Assembly (NCBI GenBank): GCA_002309375.1
Contig: DBXK01000040.1
Location: forward strand, 1,658-22,071
Direction of reading: 5' to 3'
From: Christensenella sp. UBA1214
Lineage (GTDB): Bacteria; Bacillota; Clostridia; Christensenellales; CAG-138
DNA length: 20,414 nt
The notes under the pieces were generated by a model. The model saw only the letters and a list, made by a program, of their open reading frames with translations. It ran no database searches and was not told where the DNA came from. The position numbers and the translations under genes are program-made. Of this stretch, positions 1-6,867 are shown one piece after another; position 1 is the first letter of the stretch; the number at the start of each line of letters is the position of its first letter.

Positions 1-603
1 TATCATCCCATCTGGCTGAACACTCACTTCAACCATCCGAAGGAGATCACCGAGGAATCGAAGCGCGCCTGCGAGATGCTTGCCGACGCCGGCATCCCCC
101 TCGGCAACCAGAGCGTTCTGCTTGCGGGCGTCAATGACTGCGTCCACGTCATGAAGAAGCTCGTCAACGAGCTCGTACGCATCCGCGTCCGCCCCTACTA
201 TATCTACGTCTGCGACCTGTCGATGGGTCTCTCGCATTTCCGCACCCCCGTCAGCAAGGGTATCGAGATCATCGAAGGCCTCAGGGGCCACACCAGCGGC
301 TACTGCATCCCGACCTTCGTCGTCGATGCGCCGGGCGGCGGCGGCAAGACCCCCGTCATGCCGAACTACGTCATCAGCCAGACCCCGCGCAAGACGATCC
401 TCCGCAACTTCGAGGGCGTCATCACGACCTATACCGAGCCCGAGCATTATGAGAATATCTGCCACTGCGAGACCTGCCGCAAGGAGCGCGGCGAGCAGCC
501 GAACCTGATCGGCGTCGCCGGTCTCGAGCAGGGCCGCATCGACGGCAAGATCTCCCTCGAGCCCAACGATCTCGAAAGGCTGAAGCGCGGAAGGCATCAG
601 TGA
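1..603 (+). CDS. kamA: Lysine 2,3-aminomutase, C-terminal part (5' end outside window)
   Basis: This radical-SAM, PLP-dependent enzyme converts L-lysine to L-beta-lysine, the first step of anaerobic lysine fermentation. The frame is open from base 1, leaving 200 residues and a TGA stop. The fragment carries the PLP-lysine motif APGGGGKTPVM (Lys at fragment residue 116). Setting this Lys equal to Lys337 of the Clostridium subterminale enzyme, Asp72 and Asp109 fall on Asp293 and Asp330, which bind the substrate's epsilon-amino group. Cys47 and the CHCETC cluster (Cys154, 156, 159) fall on the zinc ligands Cys268, 375, 377 and 380. The two Asp residues argue for lysine rather than glutamate 2,3-aminomutase. 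The radical-SAM CxxxCxxC motif lies upstream of the window. kamD and kamE follow 125 bp downstream, which supports the pathway. The residue numbering of the reference enzyme is from memory. Confidence 0.96.
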   Translation, partial: YHPIWLNTHFNHPKEITEESKRACEMLADAGIPLGNQSVLLAGVNDCVHVMKKLVNELVRIRVRPYYIYVCDLSMGLSHFRTPVSKGIEIIEGLRGHTSGYCIPTFVVDAPGGGGKTPVMPNYVISQTPRKTILRNFEGVITTYTEPEHYENICHCETCRKERGEQPNLIGVAGLEQGRIDGKISLEPNDLERLKRGRHQ

Positions 604-631
604 TTTTCCCTTTTGACCATTGAATTTTCCG

Positions 632-696
632 GCGGTTGACGGCGTTCTGCTGCCAACCGCTCGCTTTCCGAAAGCCCTTTTTCGGGCTCCGGAAGC
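632..696 (+). other. Two inverted repeats in the kamA-kamD gap
   Basis: The 125-bp gap holds a 7-bp inverted repeat (GCGGTTG at 632-638 with CAACCGC at 654-660). A second, longer imperfect hairpin follows at 663-696, with inner arms AGCCC and GGGCT and outer arms resembling GCTTTCCG and CGGAAGC. No T-run follows the second hairpin, so it does not look like a terminator. It could be an mRNA processing or stability element that sets kamD and kamE levels relative to kamA. No small gene was found here. Confidence 0.4.
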
Positions 697-710
697 ACAT
701 AGTTTATTGC

Positions 711-716
711 AGGAGG
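711..716 (+). promoter_or_regulatory. Ribosome binding site of kamD
   Basis: A perfect AGGAGG lies 12 bases before the ATG at 729. The spacing is long, but this is the only strong site nearby, and the ATG opens the family-typical N-terminus MESKLNLN. Confidence 0.7.
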
Positions 717-728
717 TAAGCTACATAA

Positions 729-2306
729 ATGGAAAGCAAACTTAACCTCAACAGAGAGCTTGTCGATAAAGCGAGGGAGCATGCGCGGCATATCGCGGAG
801 GACACCCAGAACTTCATCGACATCCACACCACTGTCACCGTCGAGCGCGCCGTCTGCCGTCTTCTCGGCATCGACGGCATCAACGCCCTCGAAGTGCCCC
901 TTCCGAACGTCGTTGTGGATCACCTCTTCGACAAGGGCCTTCTGAGCGGCGGCGCCGCCTATTATATCGGCAACGCGATCGCCGAGACCGGCCTCGACCC
1001 GCAGAAGATCGCCGAAGGCATCGACGCGGGCGAGATCGACCTTTCCCGCATCGCGCCGCATCCGATCGAGGAGATCCGTGCGGCGATCATGCCCGTTGCG
1101 GAAAAAACCGTTGAGCGCATCCGCAAAAACGTTGCAAAGCGCAATGAATATTTGAATGAATTCGGCGATAAGCAGGGCCCCTACCTCTACGTCATCGTCG
1201 CAACGGGCAATATCTACGAGGATATCACCCAGGCGAAGGCGGCGGCGAAGCAGGGCGCGGACATCATCGCCGTTATCCGCACCACCGGCCAGAGCCTCCT
1301 CGACTACGTGCCCTACGGCGCAACGACGGAGGGCTTCGGCGGCACCTACGCGACGCAGGAGAATTTCCGCCTCATGCGCGCCGCCCTCGACGAAGTCGGC
1401 GAGGAGCAGCACCGCTACATCCGCCTCTGCAACTACTGCTCCGGCCTCTGCATGCCGGAGATCGCGGCGATGGGCGCGCTCGAAAGGCTGGACGTCATGC
1501 TGAATGACGCGCTTTACGGCATCCTGTTCCGCGACATCAACATGCAGCGCACGATCGTCGACCAGTTCTTCAGCCGCGTCATCAACAGCTTCGCGGGCGT
1601 CATCATCAACACGGGCGAGGATAACTACCTCACCACCGCCGACGCCGTCGAAGAGGCGCACACCGTTCTCGCTTCCCAGTTCCTCAACGAGCAGTTCGCC
1701 CTGAAGGCCGGTCTGCCGGAGGAGCAGCAGGGCCTCGGTCATGCGTTCGAGATCTCCCCGGACGTTGAAAACGGCTTCCTCTATGAGCTCGCCCAGGCGC
1801 AGATGGCGCGCGAGATCTTCCCGAAGGCGCCGCTCAAGTACATGCCCCCGACGAAGTTCATGACCGGCAACATCTTCCGCGGCCACGTTCAGGACGCCCT
1901 GTTCAACATGGTCACGATCCTCACCGGCCAGAAGCTCCACCTCCTCGGCATGATGACCGAAGCGATCCATACACCGTTCATGAGCGACCGCGCGCTCTCC
2001 ATTGAAAACGCGCAGTACATTTTCCGCACGATGCACGACCTCGGCAGCGAGCTTTCCTATAAGAAGGGCGGCATCATGGAGACGAGGGCGAACTTCGTCC
2101 TTCAGAAGGCGACGGACCTTCTCGGCGAGATCGAGCAGATGGGTCTCTTCTCCACCCTCGAAAAGGGCGTGTTTGCGGACATCAAGCGCCCGCGCGACGG
2201 CGGCAAGGGCCTTGCCGGCGTTGTGACGAAGGCGGATCACTACTTCAATCCCTTCGTTGAACTGATGTGGAATGAAAGCGTTGCGAAAGGCGGTGAAAAC
2301 GCATGA
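729..2306 (+). CDS. kamD: Lysine 5,6-aminomutase, alpha subunit
   Basis: Large subunit of the adenosylcobalamin- and PLP-dependent D-lysine / L-beta-lysine 5,6-aminomutase, which moves the terminal amino group in the second shift of lysine fermentation. The 525-residue length is close to the roughly 516-520 of known KamD proteins. The sequence reads as KamD throughout, for example QNFIDIHTTVTVERAV near the N-terminus and the stretch LAQAQMAREIFPKAPLKYMP around residues 353-372. In this family the alpha subunit forms the TIM barrel over the cofactor while the beta subunit supplies the B12-binding Rossmann domain. The stop overlaps the kamE start by four bases (ATGA), so the two subunits are probably translationally coupled. 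A 547-codon open frame lies on the opposite strand and is a GC-driven shadow. Confidence 0.95.
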   Translation: MESKLNLNRELVDKAREHARHIAEDTQNFIDIHTTVTVERAVCRLLGIDGINALEVPLPNVVVDHLFDKGLLSGGAAYYIGNAIAETGLDPQKIAEGIDAGEIDLSRIAPHPIEEIRAAIMPVAEKTVERIRKNVAKRNEYLNEFGDKQGPYLYVIVATGNIYEDITQAKAAAKQGADIIAVIRTTGQSLLDYVPYGATTEGFGGTYATQENFRLMRAALDEVGEEQHRYIRLCNYCSGLCMPEIAAMGALERLDVMLNDALYGILFRDINMQRTIVDQFFSRVINSFAGVIINTGEDNYLTTADAVEEAHTVLASQFLNEQFALKAGLPEEQQGLGHAFEISPDVENGFLYELAQAQMAREIFPKAPLKYMPPTKFMTGNIFRGHVQDALFNMVTILTGQKLHLLGMMTEAIHTPFMSDRALSIENAQYIFRTMHDLGSELSYKKGGIMETRANFVLQKATDLLGEIEQMGLFSTLEKGVFADIKRPRDGGKGLAGVVTKADHYFNPFVELMWNESVAKGGENA

Positions 2307-3091
2307 GCGGAGGACTTTATAACACCCACAAAACGGATTTCGACACGACGCTCGACCTGACCCGCCTCAAGGCGTACGGCGACACGATGAACGACGGCAA
2401 GGTGCAGTTCAGCTTCACCCTCCCCGTCAAGAACGACGAACGCGGCATGGAAGCCGCCCGCCAGCTTGTCCGCAAGATGGGCGTTGAGGAGCCGAACGTC
2501 GCGATCGCCAAGCCGCTGGATAAGGAATTCACCTTCTACGTCGTTTACGGCAGCGTGATCCACAGCGTCGATTACGAGAACATCCACGTTCAGACCGTCG
2601 AGGAAGAGACGATGAGCATGGAGGACACCGACGCCTATATCCGCGAGCATTTCGGCCGCAAGATCGTCATGATCGGCGCCTCCACCGGCACGGACGCGCA
2701 CACCGTCGGCATCGACGCGATCATGAACCGCAAGGGCTTTGCCGGGCATTACGGCCTTGAGCGCTATGAAATGATCGAAGCGATCAATATGGGCGCGCAG
2801 GTCCCGAACGAGGAATTTTTGAAAAAAGCCCTCGAGGTCAACGCGGACGTGCTGCTCATCAGCCAGACCGTCACCCAGAAGGATATCCATATCCAGAACC
2901 TGACGGAGATGATCGAGCTGCTCGAAGCGGAAGGCCTGCGCGATCGGTTTGTCGTCTGCTGCGGCGGCCCGCGCATCACGCACGAGCTTGCAAAGGAGCT
3001 CGGCTTCGACGCGGGCTTCGGCGCCGGCAAATACGCCGACGACGTTGCGACCTTCGCCGTCACGGAGATGGTCAAGCGCGGAATGAAATAA
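2303..3091 (+). CDS. kamE: Lysine 5,6-aminomutase, beta subunit (B12-binding)
   Basis: Small subunit of lysine 5,6-aminomutase, carrying the adenosylcobalamin Rossmann domain and the PLP-anchoring lysine. The length, 262 residues, equals the usual KamE length. The base-off cobalamin motif DxHxxG is present as DAHTVG at residues 131-136, making His133 the cobalt ligand. Lys144, in MNRKG, matches the lysine reported to form the PLP aldimine in the Clostridium sticklandii enzyme. An N-terminal dimerisation region of about 100 residues precedes it. The start overlaps kamD by four bases, and a strong hairpin follows 25 bp after the stop, so kamE is the last gene of this unit. Later fermentation genes (kdd, kce, kal) are not within the window. 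Confidence 0.96.
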   Translation: MSGGLYNTHKTDFDTTLDLTRLKAYGDTMNDGKVQFSFTLPVKNDERGMEAARQLVRKMGVEEPNVAIAKPLDKEFTFYVVYGSVIHSVDYENIHVQTVEEETMSMEDTDAYIREHFGRKIVMIGASTGTDAHTVGIDAIMNRKGFAGHYGLERYEMIEAINMGAQVPNEEFLKKALEVNADVLLISQTVTQKDIHIQNLTEMIELLEAEGLRDRFVVCCGGPRITHELAKELGFDAGFGAGKYADDVATFAVTEMVKRGMK

Positions 3092-3116
3092 GCTTAGATA
3101 ATGCTTTATAAAGCAA

Positions 3117-3145
3117 AATACCCGCCTTCCGGCGGGTATTCTTTA
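3117..3145. terminator. Bidirectional terminator between kamE and the PNPOx-like gene
   Basis: A perfect 10-bp stem (AATACCCGCC at 3117-3126, GGCGGGTATT at 3131-3140) has a TTCC loop and is followed by a T-rich run on the plus strand. A-rich sequence before it gives T residues on the other strand, so it can serve both convergent units. Confidence 0.9.
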
Positions 3146-3162
3146 ATTTAAGCAATTGAGTG

Positions 3163-3555
3163 TCAGAATGTAACGGTCTTCCCCGGCTCGGTGAACGAGC
3201 AGAAGTCCGCCTTCGCGTTTTTGAAATACAGCACTTCGGTATTGTCGTCGTTCTCGTCATACATGCCGCGAAGCTGCGGATACGCGTCGAGCATATGCTT
3301 CTTCGCCTCCACACGCTCATCGCGCACGAGCTCGCCGGAAAGGCGCAGCCACTTGCCCTCTTTGAAGGCGCAGATCTCGACCTTCGGATTCGCTTCGATC
3401 TGCTTCGAGACCTTCTTGACCTTGCCCATCTGGATATAGAGCCTGTCCTCGAAGATATCCACCGTTCCGAACGGGCGGACGCGGGGCTGATCGCCCTCGA
3501 CGGTTGCGAGATAATAGACGCCGCAGTTCTTCAGGAATTCATAGACTTCGTTCAT
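3163..3555 (-). CDS. Pyridoxamine 5'-phosphate oxidase-like FMN-binding split-barrel protein
   Basis: A 130-residue protein of the PNPOx-like split beta-barrel superfamily, small single-domain flavin-binding proteins usually annotated as pyridoxamine 5'-phosphate oxidase family. Typical features are the N-terminal helix and strand (MNEVYEFLKNCGVYYLATVE), the GDQPRVRPFG segment around residues 25-34, and LYIQMGKVKKVSKQIEANP followed by a KWLRLSGE-like barrel strand. The ATG at 3555 is chosen because GGGAGG sits just upstream; the open frame runs further but only inside the preceding gene. It begins one base after the stop of the flavodoxin-fold gene, so the two are almost certainly co-translated, which suggests a flavin-linked redox pair. 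The substrate is unknown. Confidence 0.85.
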   Translation of the reverse strand: MNEVYEFLKNCGVYYLATVEGDQPRVRPFGTVDIFEDRLYIQMGKVKKVSKQIEANPKVEICAFKEGKWLRLSGELVRDERVEAKKHMLDAYPQLRGMYDENDDNTEVLYFKNAKADFCSFTEPGKTVTF

Positions 3556-3556
3556 T

Positions 3557-4204
3557 TTAAAAAACCTCCCTATCCGGTTTCGGCACGTCGAAAGCGGACA
3601 GGATCTTCTCCGGGCGTTCGACGCCGGCTTCTTTGCCCGCTTCAATGCACTTCAAATAGTATACCATACTGTTGGCGATCGTGCAAATCTCTTTGACGTT
3701 TTCTTTGTTTTTGAAGAGCTCCGTCGGGCTGCTGCCGTTTGTTCCGATATTCCAATACTTCGAAGCGAGGATCGGCATTTCGGAGGACGCGATATGCTTG
3801 TTGAGCATATCGTGCGTCGGGTTATCCGCCGCCCGCTTCGCAAGTGTGATAACGGCAGTCGGCTTCAGCCGGAACGCCTCCACATCCACGAAAAGACAGC
3901 GCTCGATGAACGAAGCGACGCTTCCGCCGCGGCCGACGCGGCTCACCGGCGCAGCGAAGATGAAGCCGTCCGCTTCCCTTGCCTTTTCGACGAAATCGTT
4001 CACCGGATCGTCGATGACGCAGCGGCCCGTATCCAGGCAGCGATGGCAGAATTTGCACTCGTGAATATGATCCGGACCGATCCAGAAAATCTCGGGCGCA
4101 ACACCGTTTTCCTTCAGCCGATCGGAGGCATAGACAAGCACTTCCTCCGAATTTCCTTTTTTGTTCGTGCTTCCGTTAAAAAGCAGGACTTTGAGCTGTT
4201 TCAT
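3557..4204 (-). CDS. Flavodoxin-fold NAD(P)H-dependent oxidoreductase with Cys cluster
   Basis: A 215-residue protein of the NADPH-dependent FMN reductase / iron-sulfur flavoprotein group. The N-terminal phosphate loop LLFNGSTNKKGNSE (residues 7-20) binds FMN phosphate. The segment APVSRVGRGGSVASFIER (85-102) corresponds to the family's PVYxGxxxxxLKxFxDR flavin motif. Between them, Cys50, 53, 56 and 62 form CX2CX2CX5C, the compact spacing seen in iron-sulfur flavoproteins; whether a [4Fe-4S] cluster is bound cannot be told from sequence. The ATG at 4204 is preferred over a start 14 codons upstream because it has an AAAGGAAA site and begins directly at the first beta strand. First gene of a two-gene unit with the PNPOx-like gene. 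Confidence 0.88.
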   Translation of the reverse strand: MKQLKVLLFNGSTNKKGNSEEVLVYASDRLKENGVAPEIFWIGPDHIHECKFCHRCLDTGRCVIDDPVNDFVEKAREADGFIFAAPVSRVGRGGSVASFIERCLFVDVEAFRLKPTAVITLAKRAADNPTHDMLNKHIASSEMPILASKYWNIGTNGSSPTELFKNKENVKEICTIANSMVYYLKCIEAGKEAGVERPEKILSAFDVPKPDREVF

Positions 4205-4264
4205 AAGATTTCCTTTCCGCCGATAATAGGCTTTTTTATTTGACAAAACCTGTTATTACAATTG

Positions 4265-4293
4265 ATTATAGCAAACAGATACAATGCCGTCAA
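4265..4293 (-). promoter_or_regulatory. Sigma-A-type promoter of the flavodoxin/PNPOx unit
   Basis: On the minus strand, TTGACG (plus 4288-4293) and TATAAT (plus 4265-4270) are separated by exactly 17 bases. It lies about 60 bp upstream of the ATG at 4204 and is a near-perfect housekeeping promoter. Confidence 0.85.
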
Positions 4294-4322
4294 TATTTTT
4301 ACTCATTTTTTCGCTTCAATGC

Positions 4323-4351
4323 GTGACAGAAGCATTAAACTGTGGTATTAT
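4323..4351 (+). promoter_or_regulatory. Probable promoter of gltX
   Basis: GTGACA (4323-4328) and TATTAT (4346-4351) are 17 bases apart, giving transcription from about 4358 and a leader of roughly 90 bases. It is divergent from the promoter at 4265-4293 and the AT-rich stretch around it supports a promoter. Confidence 0.65.
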
Positions 4352-4367
4352 TATACTGGATTTTTGT

Positions 4368-4438
4368 GGGGAACCGTATTCGTTCCCCGTGAAAACCTCA
4401 AAACCAAATCCAAAGGAAGGACGCCTCCCCGGGGAGGC
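4368..4438 (+). promoter_or_regulatory. Structured gltX leader with Shine-Dalgarno inside a palindrome
   Basis: Two structures lie in the short leader. The first is a 7-bp hairpin (GGGGAAC 4368-4374, GTTCCCC 4382-4388). The second is a perfect 16-base palindrome, GCCTCCCCGGGGAGGC (4423-4438), whose right arm contains GGGGAGG, the best ribosome binding site before the ATG at 4451 (13 bases away). When folded, that site is paired. The leader is too short for a T-box. Confidence 0.55.
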
Positions 4439-4450
4439 ACAGAAGATAAA

Positions 4451-5902
4451 ATGAAAGTTCGCACACGCTTCGCACCGAGTCCCACCGGCTTCATGCACGT
4501 CGGCAATCTCCGCACCGCGCTCTATGCCTGGCTTTGGGCAAAGAAGAACGACGGCGTTTTCATGCTCCGCATCGAGGACACCGACCAGGCCCGCTTCGTT
4601 GAAGGCGCGGAGGAAAAGATCTACGAAACGCTCCGCATCGCCGGCCTCAATTGGGACGAGGGCCCCGACGTCGGCGGCGATTTCGGCCCCTACGTCCAGT
4701 CCGAGCGCAAAGATATGTACCTTCCCTATGCGCAGAAGCTCGTTGAGATGGGCAAGGCCTATTACTGCTTCTGCACGAAGGAGGAGCTCGACGAGCGCCG
4801 CGCAAAGGTCGAAGCGGAGGGCGGCACCTTCAAATACGACAAGCATTGCCTCCATCTTCCGAAGGAGGAGGTCGAGCGCCGCATCGCCGCGGGCGAGCCG
4901 TACGTGATCCGCCAGAACGTTCCGACGGAGGGCAAAGCGGATTTCGACGACGCGATTTTCGGCCATATCGAAGTCGATTGCTCCGAGCTCGACGATAACG
5001 TGCTCATCAAGGCGGACGGCATGCCGACCTATAACTTCGCAAACGTCATCGATGACCACACGATGGGCATCACCCACGTCCTGCGCGGCATGGAATACCT
5101 TTCCTCAACGCCGAAATACAACCTGCTTTACGAGGCCTTCGGCTGGGAGAAGCCGACCTACGTCCACCTGACGACGATCATGCGCGACGCGACGCATAAG
5201 CTTTCAAAGCGCGACGGCGACGCGACCTTCGAGGACCTTGTCAACGCCGGTTATCTTCCGGAAGCGATCATCAACTACCTTGCCCTCGTCGGCTGGAACC
5301 CCGGCGACGAAAGGGAGTTCTTTACTCTGGATGAACTCAAGGAGGCGTTCTCCCTGGAGGGTCTTTCCAAATCTCCCGCCATCTTCGACCATACGAAGCT
5401 GCGCTGGATGAATGCGGAGTATATAAGGAGGCTCACTCCCGAGGAGTACATCCGCCGCGCCGAGCCCTATCTCGAAGCCGCGGGCTGCGGAAGCATGGAT
5501 AAAGCGATCTTCGCCCGCATCCTCCAGCCCCGCACCGAGGTGCTGACCGATATCACCGGCATGGTCGGCTTCCTTGCGCACATGGACGAGGATTACAGCA
5601 TCGAGCTTTTCACCAATAAAAAGTCCAAGACGAATCCGGAGATCTGCCGCGATATCCTTGCGGACGTCGTGCCGCAGCTCAAAGCGCTCCCCGAATGGAC
5701 CGAAACGGCGCTGCATGATTTCCTGATGAACTATGCCGCCGAAAAGGGCATGAAGAACGGCACCCTGCTCTGGCCCGTCCGCATTGCGATGAGCGGCCAG
5801 ACCGTCACCCCCGGCGGCGCGATCGAGATCGCCGCGCTGCTCGGAAGGGACGAAGCGCTCCGCAGGCTCGAGCTCGGCCTCTCGAAATTACAGAACATCT
5901 AA
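4451..5902 (+). CDS. gltX: Glutamyl-tRNA synthetase (class I)
   Basis: Charges tRNA-Glu, or both tRNA-Glu and tRNA-Gln if the organism uses the amidotransferase route. The 483-residue length is normal for bacterial GluRS. The HIGH-type signature lies in FAPSPTGFMHVGN (residues 7-19) and the KMSKS-type loop is KLSKR at 250-254. A zinc site of the E. coli type is complete: Cys106-x-Cys108, 24 residues, Cys133-x-His135. The C-terminal part is the helical anticodon-binding domain. The ATG at 4451 is chosen because the conserved N-terminus MKVRTRFAPSPTG starts exactly there; the upstream open frame (from 4262) runs through the promoter. It is followed by a GC hairpin and then the QueG-like gene on the same strand. 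Confidence 0.96.
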   Translation: MKVRTRFAPSPTGFMHVGNLRTALYAWLWAKKNDGVFMLRIEDTDQARFVEGAEEKIYETLRIAGLNWDEGPDVGGDFGPYVQSERKDMYLPYAQKLVEMGKAYYCFCTKEELDERRAKVEAEGGTFKYDKHCLHLPKEEVERRIAAGEPYVIRQNVPTEGKADFDDAIFGHIEVDCSELDDNVLIKADGMPTYNFANVIDDHTMGITHVLRGMEYLSSTPKYNLLYEAFGWEKPTYVHLTTIMRDATHKLSKRDGDATFEDLVNAGYLPEAIINYLALVGWNPGDEREFFTLDELKEAFSLEGLSKSPAIFDHTKLRWMNAEYIRRLTPEEYIRRAEPYLEAAGCGSMDKAIFARILQPRTEVLTDITGMVGFLAHMDEDYSIELFTNKKSKTNPEICRDILADVVPQLKALPEWTETALHDFLMNYAAEKGMKNGTLLWPVRIAMSGQTVTPGGAIEIAALLGRDEALRRLELGLSKLQNI

Positions 5903-5909
5903 CGAAACT

Positions 5910-5929
5910 GCCCTGCCGTCAGGCGGGGC
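5910..5929 (+). terminator. GC hairpin after gltX, weak terminator or attenuator
   Basis: An 8-bp stem (GCCCTGCC 5910-5917, GGCGGGGC 5922-5929, one G-T pair) with a GTCA loop is followed by only TTTG. The poor T-run suggests partial read-through into the QueG-like and sortase genes, which have no obvious promoter of their own. Confidence 0.5.
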
Positions 5930-5951
5930 TTTGCGGTTCGGAGGAAGGAAA

Positions 5952-6866
5952 TTGACTCACGCTGAATTCGCCGGCCTTGCGGCGGCGCACGGTTTTGGGA
6001 AAGTCTATTTCCTTGCGCCCGGAAAATACGAGCTCGGCGAAAACCCGCACAGGCTCTGCGCGGACGTGCCGGCGGAATATCCCTTTGCTTCCTCCGTCTG
6101 CTGCCTCGTTTACCCCTATCTGCCGTTCGGTCCCGCCGAGCGGATCCCCGCCTACTACCTTGCTTCCAACAAGGCGTATTTCGGCATGAAGGCGCTGATC
6201 GCGGAGCTTCAGCAGCTCGGCATCCCAGCGGAAAAGGTCGAGATCCCGCTGAAGCAGGCGCTCGAGGAAGCGGGGATCGGCGTTGAGCTCAAAACCTCGC
6301 TCCGGGCGATCCCGCCCTTCGGCACGCGCATAGTGCTGATGACGATCGCCGTCGGCGGCATACCCCCGCTCCGATACGATGAGCGGATCCCCTCCCCCTG
6401 CGCTGTCTGCCGCCGCTGCTCGGAAGCCTGCCCGATGGGCGCGCCGGGCGAAAACGGCCTCGATCTTAGAAAGTGCATGCGCCTTCGGATGGAATCCGCC
6501 GACCACCCGGACGATATTCGGGATAATCAGGTCACGTTCATCGGCTGCGAGATCTGCCAATACGCATGCCCGATGAACGCGAACCTTTTAAAGGATGAAC
6601 CCGGCGAAGAAGCACGGGCAGCCTTCGATATTCGCCGTCTGATCGCCGGCAGCGCTTCCGCTGCGCGTGCGCTCGTCGGGAAAAACATGACAAGCAACGG
6701 AAAGCTGACGGCGGAAGCGCTTGCATTCGCCGCGAGGGACAGCCTTCTTCCGAAGGAGGAGCTCGAAGAGGCGATCCGTGAAGCATCCGCTTCGCCCTTC
6801 CCCGCTGTCCGCAGCGCGGCGCGTTATGCTTCCGGCAGGATCGCCGAAAGCGCGGAGGAAAACTGA
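5952..6866 (+). CDS. QueG-like double [4Fe-4S] cluster protein
   Basis: A 304-residue relative of epoxyqueuosine reductase (QueG), the cobalamin- and Fe-S-dependent enzyme for the last step of queuosine synthesis. Two ferredoxin-type cluster motifs are present: Cys150-x2-Cys153-x2-Cys156-x3-Cys160-Pro, and Cys175 with Cys199-x2-Cys202-x3-Cys206-Pro (GCEICQYACPMN). The N-terminal half resembles the QueG cobalamin-binding domain but is shorter than usual (QueG about 350-380 residues), the AGLGWxGK segment reads AGIGVELKTS, and the usual catalytic-Asp segment VDxxP appears to read VEIPL (Glu97). It may therefore be a divergent QueG or a reductase with another substrate. Translation probably starts at TTG 5952, with GGAGG seven bases upstream; another in-frame TTG at 5931 lacks such a site. 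The sortase gene starts one base after its stop. Confidence 0.75.
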   Translation: MTHAEFAGLAAAHGFGKVYFLAPGKYELGENPHRLCADVPAEYPFASSVCCLVYPYLPFGPAERIPAYYLASNKAYFGMKALIAELQQLGIPAEKVEIPLKQALEEAGIGVELKTSLRAIPPFGTRIVLMTIAVGGIPPLRYDERIPSPCAVCRRCSEACPMGAPGENGLDLRKCMRLRMESADHPDDIRDNQVTFIGCEICQYACPMNANLLKDEPGEEARAAFDIRRLIAGSASAARALVGKNMTSNGKLTAEALAFAARDSLLPKEELEEAIREASASPFPAVRSAARYASGRIAESAEEN

Positions 6867-6867
6867 A

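Noticed and set aside
597..2240. A 547-codon open frame on the minus strand opposite kamD
   Set aside because: kamD on the plus strand is unmistakable and full length. The antisense product is rich in Arg, Val, Asp and Glu, as expected when GC-rich codons are read backwards, and it matches no family I know.
4240..4269. Plus-strand TTGACA with a weak TATAAT-like GATTAT as a gltX promoter
   Set aside because: The -10 is poor and overlaps the much better minus-strand promoter. GTGACA/TATTAT at 4323-4351 has the right spacing and lies nearer to gltX.
4358..4450. Possible T-box leader before gltX
   Set aside because: The leader is only about 90 bases and lacks the T-box sequence and a specifier stem; it is structured in another way.
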